From: Streptomyces sp. XM4193
Lineage (GTDB): Bacteria; Actinomycetota; Actinomycetes; Streptomycetales; Streptomycetaceae
Direction: 5' to 3'
Assembly: GCF_023072595.1 (NCBI RefSeq)
Contig: NZ_JALLGK010000005.1
Coordinates: 186,001 to 250,000, forward strand
DNA length: 64,000 nt
A program made the position numbers and the translations under genes. Each line of letters opens with the position of its first letter. The stretch's first letter is position 1. Under the pieces are notes generated by a model. It saw only the letters and a list, made by a program, of their open reading frames with translations, was not told where the DNA came from and searched no databases. Below are positions 23,983-32,782 of the stretch, in pieces.

Positions 23983-25719
23983 GTGCGGCTGTCTGGCTAC
24001 GACTACGAGACCTACAGCCGTCTCGCGGGACCACTCGCGCCGGCGGAGACCCCCTACCGAGTCAGGTATCAGAGCCTGCTCAGCGCGGAACCCCACCGGG
24101 TGCGCGCCGTACTGCTGATGACCGCGGCACCGCTGCTCTCCGGCGTGCTGCTGCTCTTCCTCGTCTGGCCCTCGCACTGGACCGACCGCGACAACGCCCC
24201 GGCGTATCTGCTGGTCGCCGACGCGGTCATGCTCGGCTGCATCGGGCTGATCGAGCTGTTCCGGCTGATCAACGTCATCTCCATCGCCCACGCCACGATG
24301 GTCGCCCGCGACCCCGTGCCGGTACATCCCGAGGCCGGGACCCGGGTCGCGTTCCTGACCACCTACGTGCCGGGCAAGGAACCGATCGCCATGGTCCGCG
24401 CGACGCTGGAGGCGGCGGTCGCGATGCACCACGACGGGCTGCTGCACGTCTGGCTGCTCGACGAGGGCGACGACCCCGAGGCCCGCGCACTCTGCGCCGA
24501 GCTGGGCGTCCACCACTTCACCCGAAAGGGCGTCCCCGAGTGGAACCGGGAGACCGGCGTCCACCGGGCCAGGACCAAGCACGGCAACTACAACGCCTGG
24601 ATCGCCATGCACGGCGACTCCTACGACTTCTTCGCCTCCGTCGACACCGACCACGTGCCGCTGCCCAACTACCTGGAGCGGATGCTCGGTTACTTCCGCG
24701 ATCCGGACATCGCCTTCGTGGTCGGACCGCAGGTGTACGGCAACTACGTGCAGCCGGTGACCAAGTTCGCCGAGAGCCAGCAGTTCCTCTTCCACGCGCT
24801 CATCCAGCGCGCGGGCAACCGGTACGGCTCGGCGATGTTCGTCGGCACCAACAACGCCGCGCGCATCAGCGCGATCAAGCAGGTCGGCGGCCTGTACGAC
24901 TCGATCACCGAGGACATGGCCACCGGCTTCGAGCTGCACCGCACCCGCAACCCGATCACCAACCGGCACTGGCGCTCGGTCTACACGCCCGACGTGCTGG
25001 CCGTCGGCGAGGGCCCCGAGTGCTGGACGGACTTCTTCACCCAGCAGATGCGCTGGTCGCGCGGCACCTACGAGACCCTCATCCAGCAGTACTGGCGCCG
25101 GCCCCAGCGGTTCGCGCCCGGCAAGCTCCTCAACTACTCGCTGATGCTCGCCTACTACCCGATGAGCGCGATCACCTGGATGCTCGGCGCACTGAGCTGC
25201 ACCCTCTTCCTGTGGCTCGGCGCCTCCGGCACCCAGGTCACCGCCGCCGTCTGGCTGATGCTCTACAGCGACGTCGCCGCCCTCCAGATCGGCCTCTACA
25301 TCTGGAACCGGCGCCACAACGTCTCACCGCACGAGCCCGAGGGGTCCGGTGGCCTCGCGGGCATGGCCATGTCGGCCATCTGCGCCCCGGTGTACGCGCG
25401 TTCGCTGATCGCGGCGGTCTTCCGGCGCGCCTGCCGCTTCGTGGTGACGCCCAAGGGCGGCTCGGCCAGCCCCGACCGGCTGAGCACCTTCCGCATCCAT
25501 CTCTTCTGGGCCGCGCTGCTCGGCAGCGGCTTCCTGGCCTCCGTCGTCCTCGACCACACCCATGTCGCCATGCGCACCTGGACCGTGCTCGCGCTGGTCA
25601 TCACGGCCGCGCCGATCGCGATCTGGGCCTTCACCGAGTACCGCAGCAGACGGGGCAGCAGCGAGCCGCCCCAGGACGAGCCCCAGAAGGAGCTCGTCAT
25701 GACCTCGACCGGGAGCTGA
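23983..25719 (+). CDS. cslA: CslA-like glycosyltransferase family 2 (cellulose synthase-like)
   Basis: 578 aa starting at GTG, with a strong RBS GGAGGGACCC. Two TM helices (about 44-62 and 75-100) precede a cytoplasmic GT2 domain. GT2 motifs: LLDEGDD (first Asp), SVDTDH (DxD), SITEDMATGF (TED) and QQMRW (about 354-358, the QxxRW acceptor motif of processive synthases). Further TM helices follow in the C-terminal third. In S. coelicolor and S. lividans, CslA makes a beta-glucan at hyphal tips, interacts with DivIVA and works with GlxA. glxA follows after 3 bases, so the pair is an operon. Confidence 0.9.
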   Translation: MRLSGYDYETYSRLAGPLAPAETPYRVRYQSLLSAEPHRVRAVLLMTAAPLLSGVLLLFLVWPSHWTDRDNAPAYLLVADAVMLGCIGLIELFRLINVISIAHATMVARDPVPVHPEAGTRVAFLTTYVPGKEPIAMVRATLEAAVAMHHDGLLHVWLLDEGDDPEARALCAELGVHHFTRKGVPEWNRETGVHRARTKHGNYNAWIAMHGDSYDFFASVDTDHVPLPNYLERMLGYFRDPDIAFVVGPQVYGNYVQPVTKFAESQQFLFHALIQRAGNRYGSAMFVGTNNAARISAIKQVGGLYDSITEDMATGFELHRTRNPITNRHWRSVYTPDVLAVGEGPECWTDFFTQQMRWSRGTYETLIQQYWRRPQRFAPGKLLNYSLMLAYYPMSAITWMLGALSCTLFLWLGASGTQVTAAVWLMLYSDVAALQIGLYIWNRRHNVSPHEPEGSGGLAGMAMSAICAPVYARSLIAAVFRRACRFVVTPKGGSASPDRLSTFRIHLFWAALLGSGFLASVVLDHTHVAMRTWTVLALVITAAPIAIWAFTEYRSRRGSSEPPQDEPQKELVMTSTGS

Positions 25720-25722
25720 TCC

Positions 25723-27654
25723 ATGCCCTACCGTCCGAGCGCCAAGCTGAAGAAGACCGCGATAGGCACCGGCATCACCGTCGTCCTGGCCGCGCTCAAC
25801 GCACCGGCGACCATCGGCTTCGCCTCCGAGCGGTACGAGGAGTACCGGATCTCGCGGCCGGAGTACAAGGCGGAGTACGGCTCGTGGTCGATGGCCAACG
25901 TGCCGAAAGAGTTCCGCAGCAACTCGATGCACGCGGCGCTGCTCCACACCGGCAAGGTCCTGCTGATCGCCGGCTCCGGCAACGACCAGAAGCAGTTCGA
26001 CTCCGGCACCTTCGACAGCATCCTGTGGGACCCGGCGAACGACTCGTTCAAGAAGATCGACACCCCCGAGGACGTCTTCTGTGCGGGTCACGCCCAGCTC
26101 GGCGACGGCAAGCTGCTGGTCGCCGGCGGCACTGCCCGCTACGAGCAGCTCGGCGACAGCGTCAAGAAGGCCGGCGGCGGGATGCTCATCAAGAACGAGA
26201 ACCCCGCCAAGCCCAAGACGCTCCCCGAGGGCACCCGCTTCCGCGGCCCGGACGGCGCCGAGTACGTCTCCGACTTCCCCGTGGTCGTGCCCCGGGCCGA
26301 GAAGGACGAGGACGAGGACGGCAAGATCAGCATCACCGCGAGCGAGGTGCGTGTCTTCGTCGAGGCGGTGGAGGAGGGCGAGGAGTCGGTCAGGGAGGAA
26401 CCCGCCCAGTACGAGATCCTCGGGCTGAAGGGCAAGGAGGCCGACGATCTCTACGGCCTCGCGGAGAAGATCACCCTCGACGACCAGGACTTCCAGGGCA
26501 TCAAGGACACCTTCGAGTTCGATCCGGTGGCCGAGAAGTACGTCCGGGTCGACCCGATGGCCGAGGCGCGCTGGTACCCGACGCTGGTGACGATGCAGGA
26601 CGGCAAGGTCCTCTCGGTCTCCGGCCTCGACGAGATCGGCGACATCCTCCAGGGCGACAACGAGATGTACGACCCGAAGACCAGGAAGTGGTCCACCGCG
26701 CCCAAGCGCTACTTCCCCACCTACCCCGCGCTCTACCTGACCGGGGACGACAAGCTCTTCTACTCCGGCTCCAACGCCGGCTATGGCGACGCGGACAAGG
26801 GCCGGGACCCCGGCACCTGGGACCTGAAGACCAACACCTTCACCAAGATCGAGGGCATGACCGACACCGACCAGCTGGAGACCTCCAGCTCGCTGCTGCT
26901 GCCGCCGGCGCAGGACCGCAAGGTGATGGTGCTCGGCGGCGGCGGGGTGGGGGAGTCCGAGAAGTCCACCCCGCGCACCTCGATCGTCGACCTCAAGGCC
27001 AAGACGCCGGAGTACAAGAACGGCCCGGACCTGCCGCAGGGCACGCGCTACCTCAACAGCGTGATCCTGCCCGACGACACCGTCTTCACCACCGGCGGTT
27101 CGAAGGACTACCGGGGCCGCAGCAACAGCGACATCCTGAAGGCGCAGTTCTACGACCCGGCGAAGAACGAGTTCACCCCGGCCGCGGACCCGAAGGTCGG
27201 GCGCAACTACCACGCGGCCGCGGTGCTGCTGCCCGACGGCCGGGTCGCCACCTTCGGCTCCGACCCGCTCTACAGCGACAAGGCCAACACCAGGCTCGGC
27301 AGCTTCGAGAAGCGGGTGGAGATCTACACCCCGCCCTACCTCCAGGGCGAGCGGGGCGAGAACCGGCCGGTGATCGGGGAGGGTCCCGGGAAGCTCACGC
27401 CCGGCCAGGACGCCACCTTCGCCACCGGGGACGCGAAGCGGATCGACAAGGCCCGGCTCATGCGCCCCAGCGCGGTCACCCATGTCACGGACGTCGAGCA
27501 GCGCTCGGTGGAGCTGCCGGTGGAACGCAAGGCGGGCGCGGTGTCGGTGAGCGTGCCCGAGGACCGCTCCACCGTGCCGCCCGGCTACTACATGCTCTTC
27601 CTGGTGGACGAGGACGGAACGCCGTCCGAGGCGAAGTGGGTGCACCTGCCCTGA
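25723..27654 (+). CDS. glxA: GlxA-like mononuclear copper radical oxidase
   Basis: 643 aa with an N-terminal signal/anchor (about residues 10-33), a kelch-type beta-propeller and a C-terminal DUF1929 domain. Copper-radical residues can be placed: C120 in DVFCAGH and Y285 in EARWYPT for the Cys-Tyr crosslink, W284 next to it, Y496 and H497 in GRNYH, and H587 in AVTHVTD. These match the residues I recall for S. lividans GlxA (Cys121, Trp288, Tyr289), so the enzyme should be active. GlxA oxidises glycans made by CslA at the hyphal tip and needs copper delivery. No GH6 glucanase gene (cslZ) follows here. Ends before a MarR gene. Confidence 0.92.
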   Translation: MPYRPSAKLKKTAIGTGITVVLAALNAPATIGFASERYEEYRISRPEYKAEYGSWSMANVPKEFRSNSMHAALLHTGKVLLIAGSGNDQKQFDSGTFDSILWDPANDSFKKIDTPEDVFCAGHAQLGDGKLLVAGGTARYEQLGDSVKKAGGGMLIKNENPAKPKTLPEGTRFRGPDGAEYVSDFPVVVPRAEKDEDEDGKISITASEVRVFVEAVEEGEESVREEPAQYEILGLKGKEADDLYGLAEKITLDDQDFQGIKDTFEFDPVAEKYVRVDPMAEARWYPTLVTMQDGKVLSVSGLDEIGDILQGDNEMYDPKTRKWSTAPKRYFPTYPALYLTGDDKLFYSGSNAGYGDADKGRDPGTWDLKTNTFTKIEGMTDTDQLETSSSLLLPPAQDRKVMVLGGGGVGESEKSTPRTSIVDLKAKTPEYKNGPDLPQGTRYLNSVILPDDTVFTTGGSKDYRGRSNSDILKAQFYDPAKNEFTPAADPKVGRNYHAAAVLLPDGRVATFGSDPLYSDKANTRLGSFEKRVEIYTPPYLQGERGENRPVIGEGPGKLTPGQDATFATGDAKRIDKARLMRPSAVTHVTDVEQRSVELPVERKAGAVSVSVPEDRSTVPPGYYMLFLVDEDGTPSEAKWVHLP

Positions 27655-27739
27655 CCCCGCGCCGCGCGCGCCTCCCGGCTCGGGTCGTACCGGCTCGGCG
27701 TCACGGGACATCGGCCCCCGGCGGCGAGCCGCCGTTGGG

Positions 27740-27745
27740 TAGGGT
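27740..27745 (+). promoter_or_regulatory. -10 element of a leaderless promoter (MarR gene)
   Basis: TAGGGT, 6 bases upstream of the GTG at 27752. A small CGGCGG/CCGCCG hairpin lies just before it (27719-27734). Confidence 0.6.
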
Positions 27746-27751
27746 CGAACG

Positions 27752-28261
27752 GTGCCCAAGCCGCTCAGTCTCTCCTTCGACCCCATCGTCCGCGCCGACG
27801 AGCTGTGGAAGCAGCGCTGGGGGTCGGTGCCGTCGATGGCCGCGATCACCTCGATCATGCGCGCCCAGCAGATCCTGCTGGCCGAGGTGGACGCGGTGCT
27901 CAAGCCGTACGGGCTGACCTTCGCCCGGTACGAGGCGCTGGTGCTGCTCACCTTCTCCCAGTCGGGAGCACTGCCGATGTCGAAGATCGGCGAGCGCCTG
28001 ATGGTGCACCCGACCTCCGTCACCAACACCATCGACCGGCTGGAACGGGCCGGTCTGGTCGACCGGCGTCCCAATCCCAACGACGGCCGCGGCACCCTGG
28101 CTTCGGTCACCGACCGGGGTCGTGAGGTCTGTGACGCCGCCACCTCCGACCTCACGGCGATGGACTTCGGGCTCGGCACCTACGACGCCGAGGAGTGCGA
28201 CGAGATCTTCGCGCTGCTCCGCCCGCTGCGCGTCGCCGCCGGGGACTTCCAGGAGGGCTGA
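27752..28261 (+). CDS. MarR-family transcriptional regulator
   Basis: 169 aa starting at GTG. Winged helix-turn-helix: LPMSKIGERLMVHPTSVTNTIDRLERAGLV (about 73-102) followed by the wing DRRPNPNDGRGTLASVT. It sits between glxA and a DUF3817 membrane-protein gene, with the latter starting 57 bases downstream. MarR plus DUF3817 is a recurrent actinobacterial pair. The ligand is unknown. Confidence 0.92.
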   Translation: MPKPLSLSFDPIVRADELWKQRWGSVPSMAAITSIMRAQQILLAEVDAVLKPYGLTFARYEALVLLTFSQSGALPMSKIGERLMVHPTSVTNTIDRLERAGLVDRRPNPNDGRGTLASVTDRGREVCDAATSDLTAMDFGLGTYDAEECDEIFALLRPLRVAAGDFQEG

Positions 28262-28304
28262 GCGGCGCTGCCGGGGCGCCGACGGGGCTGTCGGAGGGCC
28301 CGGT

Positions 28305-28310
28305 TACGCT
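28305..28310 (+). promoter_or_regulatory. -10 element of a leaderless promoter (DUF3817 gene)
   Basis: TACGCT, 7 bases upstream of the ATG at 28318. Confidence 0.5.
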
Positions 28311-28317
28311 CGTGGGC

Positions 28318-28644
28318 ATGAAGCAGAGTGTGCTGACCCGGTACCGGGTGATGTCCTATGTCACCGCTGTGTGGCTGCTGGTCTTCTGCGGGTTCATGGT
28401 CGCCAAGTACGGCTTCGACACCGGCGACACCTTCGTCGTCTCCCAGATCCACGGTGTGCTCTTCATCGTGTACGTCGTCTTCGCCTTCGACCTCGGCAGC
28501 AAGGCGCGGTGGCCGTTCGGGAAGCTGCTCTGGGTGCTGGTCGTCGGCTGTATCCCGGTGGCCGCGTTCTTCGTGGAGCCCCGCATCAGCCGCGAGGTCG
28601 AGCCCCTGATCGAGAGGGACGAGCCGGAGCCGGTCGAGGCCTGA
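28318..28644 (+). CDS. DUF3817 integral membrane protein (second copy)
   Basis: 108 aa with about three transmembrane helices. The central IHGVLFIVYVVFAFDL motif matches the VHGVLFIVYVLFWADAW of the copy at 23388-23738, including the conserved His. Acidic C-terminal tail (EPLIERDEPEPVEA). No ribosome binding site is visible, consistent with a leaderless start at 28318. Function unknown. Confidence 0.87.
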   Translation: MKQSVLTRYRVMSYVTAVWLLVFCGFMVAKYGFDTGDTFVVSQIHGVLFIVYVVFAFDLGSKARWPFGKLLWVLVVGCIPVAAFFVEPRISREVEPLIERDEPEPVEA

Positions 28645-28795
28645 GCCGGCCGCGCCGGGTCCCGCGCACGGGCCGGGGCCTGTCCGGTCCGGTCCCGTAC
28701 GGTCCGGGGGGTGGCTCGCGCCGAGTCGGTTCCCGGTGAGGTCGGTCGGTGTCGGCTCCGGGCGGTGAATCCGGCGGCTAATCCGGACATCCGCG

Positions 28796-28801
28796 TACAT
28801 T
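28796..28801 (+). promoter_or_regulatory. -10 element of a leaderless promoter (icmA)
   Basis: TACATT, 6 bases upstream of the icmA ATG at 28808. Confidence 0.6.
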
Positions 28802-28807
28802 CGGTTC

Positions 28808-30508
28808 ATGGATGCTGAAGCCATGGCCGAGGCGCGTCGGCGCTGGCAGGAACGCTGCGACGCCGCGCACAAGCGGGACGCGGACTTCACGACGCTGAGC
28901 GGCGATCCGGTGGACCCGGTCTACGGCCCGCGCCCGGGCGACGTCTACCAGGGGTTCGAGCGGATCGGCTGGCCCGGCGAGTACCCCTACACCCGCGGTC
29001 TGCACTCCACCGGCTACCGCGGACGCACCTGGACCATCCGCCAGTTCGCCGGCTTCGGCAACGCCGAGCAGACCAACGAGCGCTACCGGAAGATCCTGGA
29101 GCAGGGCGGCGGCGGGCTCTCGGTCGCCTTCGACATGCCGACGCTCATGGGCCGCGACTCCGACGACCCCCGCTCGCTCGGCGAGGTGGGCCACTGCGGC
29201 GTCGCCGTCGACTCGGCCGCCGACATGGAGACCCTCTTCGCGGGCATTCCGCTCGGCGAGGTCACCACCTCGATGACCATCAGCGGGCCCGCAGTGCCCG
29301 TCTTCTGCATGTACCTGGTCGCCGCGGAGCGTCAGGAAGTAGCGCACGAGGTGCTCAACGGCACGCTCCAGACGGACATCTTCAAGGAGTACATCGCCCA
29401 GAAGGAGTGGATCTTCGGGCCCGAGCCGCATCTGCGTCTGATCGGCGACCTGATGGAGCACTGCGTGCTCGCGGTGCCCGCGTACAAGCCCGTCTCGGTC
29501 TCCGGCTACCACATCAGGGAGGCCGGATCGACGGCCGCGCAGGAGCTCGCCTACACCCTGGCGGACGGCTTCGGCTACGTCGAGCTCGGCCTCAGCCGCG
29601 GTCTGGACGTCAACACCTTCGCACCGGGCCTGTCCTTCTTCTTCGACGCGCACCTGGACTTCTTCGAGGAGATCGCCAAGTTCCGCGCCGCCCGGCGCAT
29701 CTGGGCGCGCTGGATGCGCGAGGTGTACGGGGCGAGCAGCGAGAAGGCGCAGTGGCTGCGCTTCCACACCCAGACCGCCGGTGTCTCGCTGACCGCGCAG
29801 CAGCCGTACAACAACGTCGTGCGCACCGCGGTCGAGGCGCTGTCCGCGGTGCTGGGCGGCACCAACTCCCTGCACACCAACGCGCTCGACGAGACGCTCG
29901 CCCTCCCCTCGGAGCGCGCCGCCGAGATCGCGCTGCGCACCCAGCAAGTGCTGATGGAGGAGACGGGCGTGGCCAACGTGGCCGACCCGCTCGGCGGCTC
30001 CTGGTACGTCGAGCAGCTCACCGACCGCATCGAGGCGGACGCCGAGCGGATCTTCGAGCGCATCAGGGACCGCGGCGCCCTCGCACACCCCGACGGGAGG
30101 CATCCGATCGGCCCGATGACCTCCGGCATCCTGCGCGGGATCGAGGACGGCTGGTTCACCGGCGAGATCGCCGAGGCGGCCTTCCGCTACCAGCGCGCGC
30201 TGGAGAAGGGCGAGAAGAAGGTCGTCGGGGTGAACGTCAACACCGGTTCGGTCACGGGGGAGTTGGAGATCCTCCGGGTCGGCCACGAGGTGGAGCGGGC
30301 ACAGGTCGCCGCTCTCGTCGAACGGCGCGAGCGGCGGGACGGGGCCGCGGTGGAGGCGGCGCTGCGCGGGATGCTGGCGGCGGCCCGCAGCGGCGCCAAC
30401 ATGATCGAACCGATGCTGGACGCCGTTCGTGCCGAGGCCACGCTCGGCGAGATCTGCGGGGTGCTGCGCGAGGAGTGGGGCGAGTACGTGGAGCCGCCGG
30501 GCTTCTGA
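28808..30508 (+). CDS. icmA: isobutyryl-CoA mutase large subunit
   Basis: 566 aa, exactly the length known for Streptomyces IcmA. It belongs to the methylmalonyl-CoA mutase TIM-barrel family but carries the two residues that distinguish isobutyryl-CoA from methylmalonyl-CoA mutase: F80 (TIRQF) and Q198 (YIAQKE), where MCM has Tyr and Arg. It lacks the B12-binding domain (no DxHxxG after residue 500), so it needs the small subunit IcmB, which is not in this window. The reaction interconverts isobutyryl- and n-butyryl-CoA, connecting valine catabolism and fatty-acid or polyketide precursors. meaB and mce lie upstream. Confidence 0.95.
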   Translation: MDAEAMAEARRRWQERCDAAHKRDADFTTLSGDPVDPVYGPRPGDVYQGFERIGWPGEYPYTRGLHSTGYRGRTWTIRQFAGFGNAEQTNERYRKILEQGGGGLSVAFDMPTLMGRDSDDPRSLGEVGHCGVAVDSAADMETLFAGIPLGEVTTSMTISGPAVPVFCMYLVAAERQEVAHEVLNGTLQTDIFKEYIAQKEWIFGPEPHLRLIGDLMEHCVLAVPAYKPVSVSGYHIREAGSTAAQELAYTLADGFGYVELGLSRGLDVNTFAPGLSFFFDAHLDFFEEIAKFRAARRIWARWMREVYGASSEKAQWLRFHTQTAGVSLTAQQPYNNVVRTAVEALSAVLGGTNSLHTNALDETLALPSERAAEIALRTQQVLMEETGVANVADPLGGSWYVEQLTDRIEADAERIFERIRDRGALAHPDGRHPIGPMTSGILRGIEDGWFTGEIAEAAFRYQRALEKGEKKVVGVNVNTGSVTGELEILRVGHEVERAQVAALVERRERRDGAAVEAALRGMLAAARSGANMIEPMLDAVRAEATLGEICGVLREEWGEYVEPPGF

Positions 30509-30518
30509 CCCGCCGGGG

Positions 30519-30583
30519 CCCCGCGGTCCGGAACCGACGCCCGGAACCGCCGCCCGGCCCCCGCGGTCCGGAACCGCCGCCCG
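30519..30583. repeat. two 25-bp repeats after icmA
   Basis: Segments 30519-30543 and 30559-30583 share CCCGCGGTCCGGAACCG followed by A/C and CGCCCGG, 40 bp apart. They lie between icmA and the convergent VOC gene and can also fold. Related CGGAACCG units occur at 19188-19289. Confidence 0.5.
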
Positions 30584-30650
30584 GTCCCGCGGCCCGGCGC
30601 CGCGACGCGCGGGGGCGTACGGTCTGCCGGCGTGTTCCGGCCCGGGCGGG

Positions 30651-31067
30651 TTAGGCGGCGGCGGTCGGCTCGCCGCGGTAGTGGCCGAAGGACCAGAGGT
30701 TGCCCTCCGGGTCGGCCATCGAGAACTCCCGGTTGCCGTAGGGCTGTTCGGCGAGTTCGCGGACGATGTGCACTCCGGCGCGGCACACCCGCTCGTACAC
30801 CTCGTCCACCCGGTCGGTGACCACATAGCTGCCGCAGGTGCCGGGCGGCTGGGCGATGGCGGAGCCGTCCGGGCGGTGGGAGCCGAGCATGATGCCGCCG
30901 CCCTCGGGCCAGTCCAGCTGGGCGTGGACGACCAGGTCGCCGTCGGCATACACGGCGGTTCTGACGAAGCCCACCGTTTCCACCAGGAAGTCGATGAGGG
31001 CGTGGGCGTCGTCGGCGAGCAGGGTCGGCCAGACGGTGGGGACGGGGGTGCCGTTCTGTGTGTTCAT
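30651..31067 (-). CDS. VOC-family (glyoxalase/PhnB-like) protein
   Basis: 138 aa starting at ATG 31067. PhnB-like members of the VOC superfamily have the pattern seen here: PTLLADDAHALIDFLVETVGF, GGGIMLGSHRP, GTCGSYVVTDRVDEVYERV, REFSMADPEGNLWSFGHY. The motif DPEGNLWSFG near the end is the metal/substrate-site strand. It is translationally coupled (ATGA) to the AraC gene upstream, so it is the probable target or effector partner of that regulator. Substrate unknown; such proteins are often antibiotic-binding or isomerase enzymes. Confidence 0.88.
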   Translation of the reverse strand: MNTQNGTPVPTVWPTLLADDAHALIDFLVETVGFVRTAVYADGDLVVHAQLDWPEGGGIMLGSHRPDGSAIAQPPGTCGSYVVTDRVDEVYERVCRAGVHIVRELAEQPYGNREFSMADPEGNLWSFGHYRGEPTAAA

Positions 31068-31942
31068 GCGTCCAAGTCTTCGCCCCGCTGGTGCGCACCG
31101 GCTTGGATGTTTCGGCGCTCCTCGGCCAACCACCCCGTCGGCGTGGTGCCGGCGTACTGGCGGAAGTCGCGCACCAGGTGGGAGTGGTCGTAGTAGCCGC
31201 TGGCGTGGGCGACCTCGCTGAGGTCCGGAGCCGTGTCCCGGCCGAGAGAGCGGACGATCTGCTGCCGGGCACACTCGAAGCGCATCAGCCGGGACGCCGC
31301 CTTCGGGGTGACGCCCAGCTCCGCCCGGAAGAGCTCGGTCAACTGCCGTCTGCTCAGCAGGACATGGCGCGCAAGCCCCTCCATCGAGCCGGCTCCCCGG
31401 TGCCGGGCGATCCACTGCCAGGCCGCGGTGATCTCCGGCCGGGGGCCGGGACGGCGGGCGGCGTCCTCGCTGCGGCGGCGCAGGAAGGCGGCCAGCAGCG
31501 CGTACCGCTCGGCCCAGCTCTGCGCCTCCTGCAGCTGCTCCCGGAGGCGGTCCGCGTCCGGGCCGAGCACCGCCCCGACGTCGTTGCCCAGCATCCCCAG
31601 CTCGCCGGCGGGCAGTCCGAGCAACTCCCGTGCCGCGCAAGGCCGTACGGCGAGCTGGATGCCCGCCTGCCGGCACGGCTGGGCGATGAACGCGGGGCCG
31701 GTGTGCAGTCCGCCGAGGACGATCGGTTCGCGGTGCGCCTGCGGCCCGGTGGCGTGCGCGGGGGAGCGCCCGGTGACGATCGGCTCGTCCAGGCTCAGTA
31801 CGAGGGTCAGCGCGGGGGAGGGGAGGCCGCGGTGCACACGGGGGGCCGAGTCGGTCATCCGGTAGCCGACGGCCGAGACCACCGCGCCCGGCAGCAGCCC
31901 GGGCAGCGGGACGAACTCGTTCCGCGCGGCGTCGGCAGCCAT
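31064..31942 (-). CDS. AraC-family transcriptional regulator
   Basis: 292 aa. The N-terminal ligand-binding half is AraC-like (VVSAVGYRMTD, LTLVLSLDEPI, GLHTGPAFI). The C-terminal double helix-turn-helix runs from about 195 to 275 (SMEGLARHVLLSRRQLTELFRAELG and DLSEVAHASGYYDHSHLVRDFRQYAG TTP). Stop overlaps the ATG of the VOC gene by 4 bases. A -10-like CATACT lies 7 bases before the ATG. Ligand unknown. Confidence 0.92.
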   Translation of the reverse strand: MAADAARNEFVPLPGLLPGAVVSAVGYRMTDSAPRVHRGLPSPALTLVLSLDEPIVTGRSPAHATGPQAHREPIVLGGLHTGPAFIAQPCRQAGIQLAVRPCAARELLGLPAGELGMLGNDVGAVLGPDADRLREQLQEAQSWAERYALLAAFLRRRSEDAARRPGPRPEITAAWQWIARHRGAGSMEGLARHVLLSRRQLTELFRAELGVTPKAASRLMRFECARQQIVRSLGRDTAPDLSEVAHASGYYDHSHLVRDFRQYAGTTPTGWLAEERRNIQAGAHQRGEDLDA

Positions 31943-32140
31943 GTGGCCCAGTATGGGCGCTCCGGCGCGGCGGCGCTCCGGCCGGGGCGGATGTGCGAGG
32001 GATGTCGAGGCAGGTCGGACGAGCGGGCCGGGGGCTGGGACGGTCGGCGGCGGCCGGGGCGGCCACCGGCCCGCGGCTCGGAGCCCGCGGCCGTTCCTGC
32101 TGCCCGGAGGTGTGCGGGGGCGGCCGGTCGTACGGCCCCT

Positions 32141-32737
32141 TCAGCCGTTGATCGCGGTGATGCCGCCGACCAGCAGCAGCGCGAAGGCCGCGGCCCACTG
32201 CTCGTCGACGGGCTCGTCGCTCACCAGCACCCGGTGGACGACGGCGCCCGCGACCACGTCGAAGGTGAGGTCGACGAGCTGCTCGTCCACGGCGGGGTCG
32301 GGGCCGTCGACGGGGAGTTCGCCGCGTTCCTGGGCGCGCAGCCTGCCCTGGCGCACCAGGCGCTTCTGCCGGTCGACGACGGTGGTGCGGATGCGGTCGC
32401 GCAACCGGGGGTTGTGGGTCGACTCGGCGACCACGGCCATCAGCGCGGTCTTGGCCTCCGGCCGGCTCATGAGCGCGGCGAAGGAGAGCACCACACCCTC
32501 GATATCGCTCTGGAGGCTGCCGCGGTCGGGGAGTTCGAGCTCGTCGAAGAGCACGGCCACCGCGTCCACGACCATCTCGCTGCGTCCCGGCCAGCGGCGG
32601 TAGAGCGTGGTCTTGGCCACACCGGCTCGCTCCGCCACGGACGCCATCGACAGCTTCGACCAGCCCTTTTCCACCAGTTCGGCGCGGGTTGCGTCCAGGA
32701 TCGCCAGGTCGGTGGAGGCGTTGCGTGGTCGGGCCAT
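32141..32737 (-). CDS. TetR-family transcriptional regulator
   Basis: 198 aa. N-terminal helix-turn-helix ILDATRAELVEKGW then MASVAERAGVAKTTLYRRWPGRSEM (residues 13-54); the C-terminal ligand domain ends in a hydrophobic helix. Leaderless promoter with TAAGGT 6 bases before the ATG, and a palindrome upstream that would cover the -35 region, so autorepression is likely. The divergent neighbour is the thioredoxin-TPR gene, 343 bases away. Confidence 0.93.
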   Translation of the reverse strand: MARPRNASTDLAILDATRAELVEKGWSKLSMASVAERAGVAKTTLYRRWPGRSEMVVDAVAVLFDELELPDRGSLQSDIEGVVLSFAALMSRPEAKTALMAVVAESTHNPRLRDRIRTTVVDRQKRLVRQGRLRAQERGELPVDGPDPAVDEQLVDLTFDVVAGAVVHRVLVSDEPVDEQWAAAFALLLVGGITAING

Positions 32738-32743
32738 GCGGTG

Positions 32744-32749
32744 ACCTTA
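32744..32749 (-). promoter_or_regulatory. -10 element of a leaderless promoter (TetR gene)
   Basis: TAAGGT on the minus strand, 6 bases upstream of the ATG at 32737. Confidence 0.6.
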
Positions 32750-32765
32750 TCGAGTACATCAGTTA

Positions 32766-32782
32766 CGCTACGACCCGTAGCG
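32766..32782. promoter_or_regulatory. palindrome CGCTAC-5-GTAGCG, candidate TetR operator
   Basis: Perfect 6-bp arms (32766-32771 and 32777-32782) separated by 5 bases. It overlaps the expected -35 position of the leaderless tetR promoter, about 16 bases from TAAGGT. Typical of autoregulated TetR genes. Confidence 0.6.

Noticed and set aside
23967..27917. Plus-strand frame of 1316 codons over cslA and glxA
   Set aside because: It is out of frame with both well-conserved genes; its product is Arg/Gly/Pro-rich without domains.
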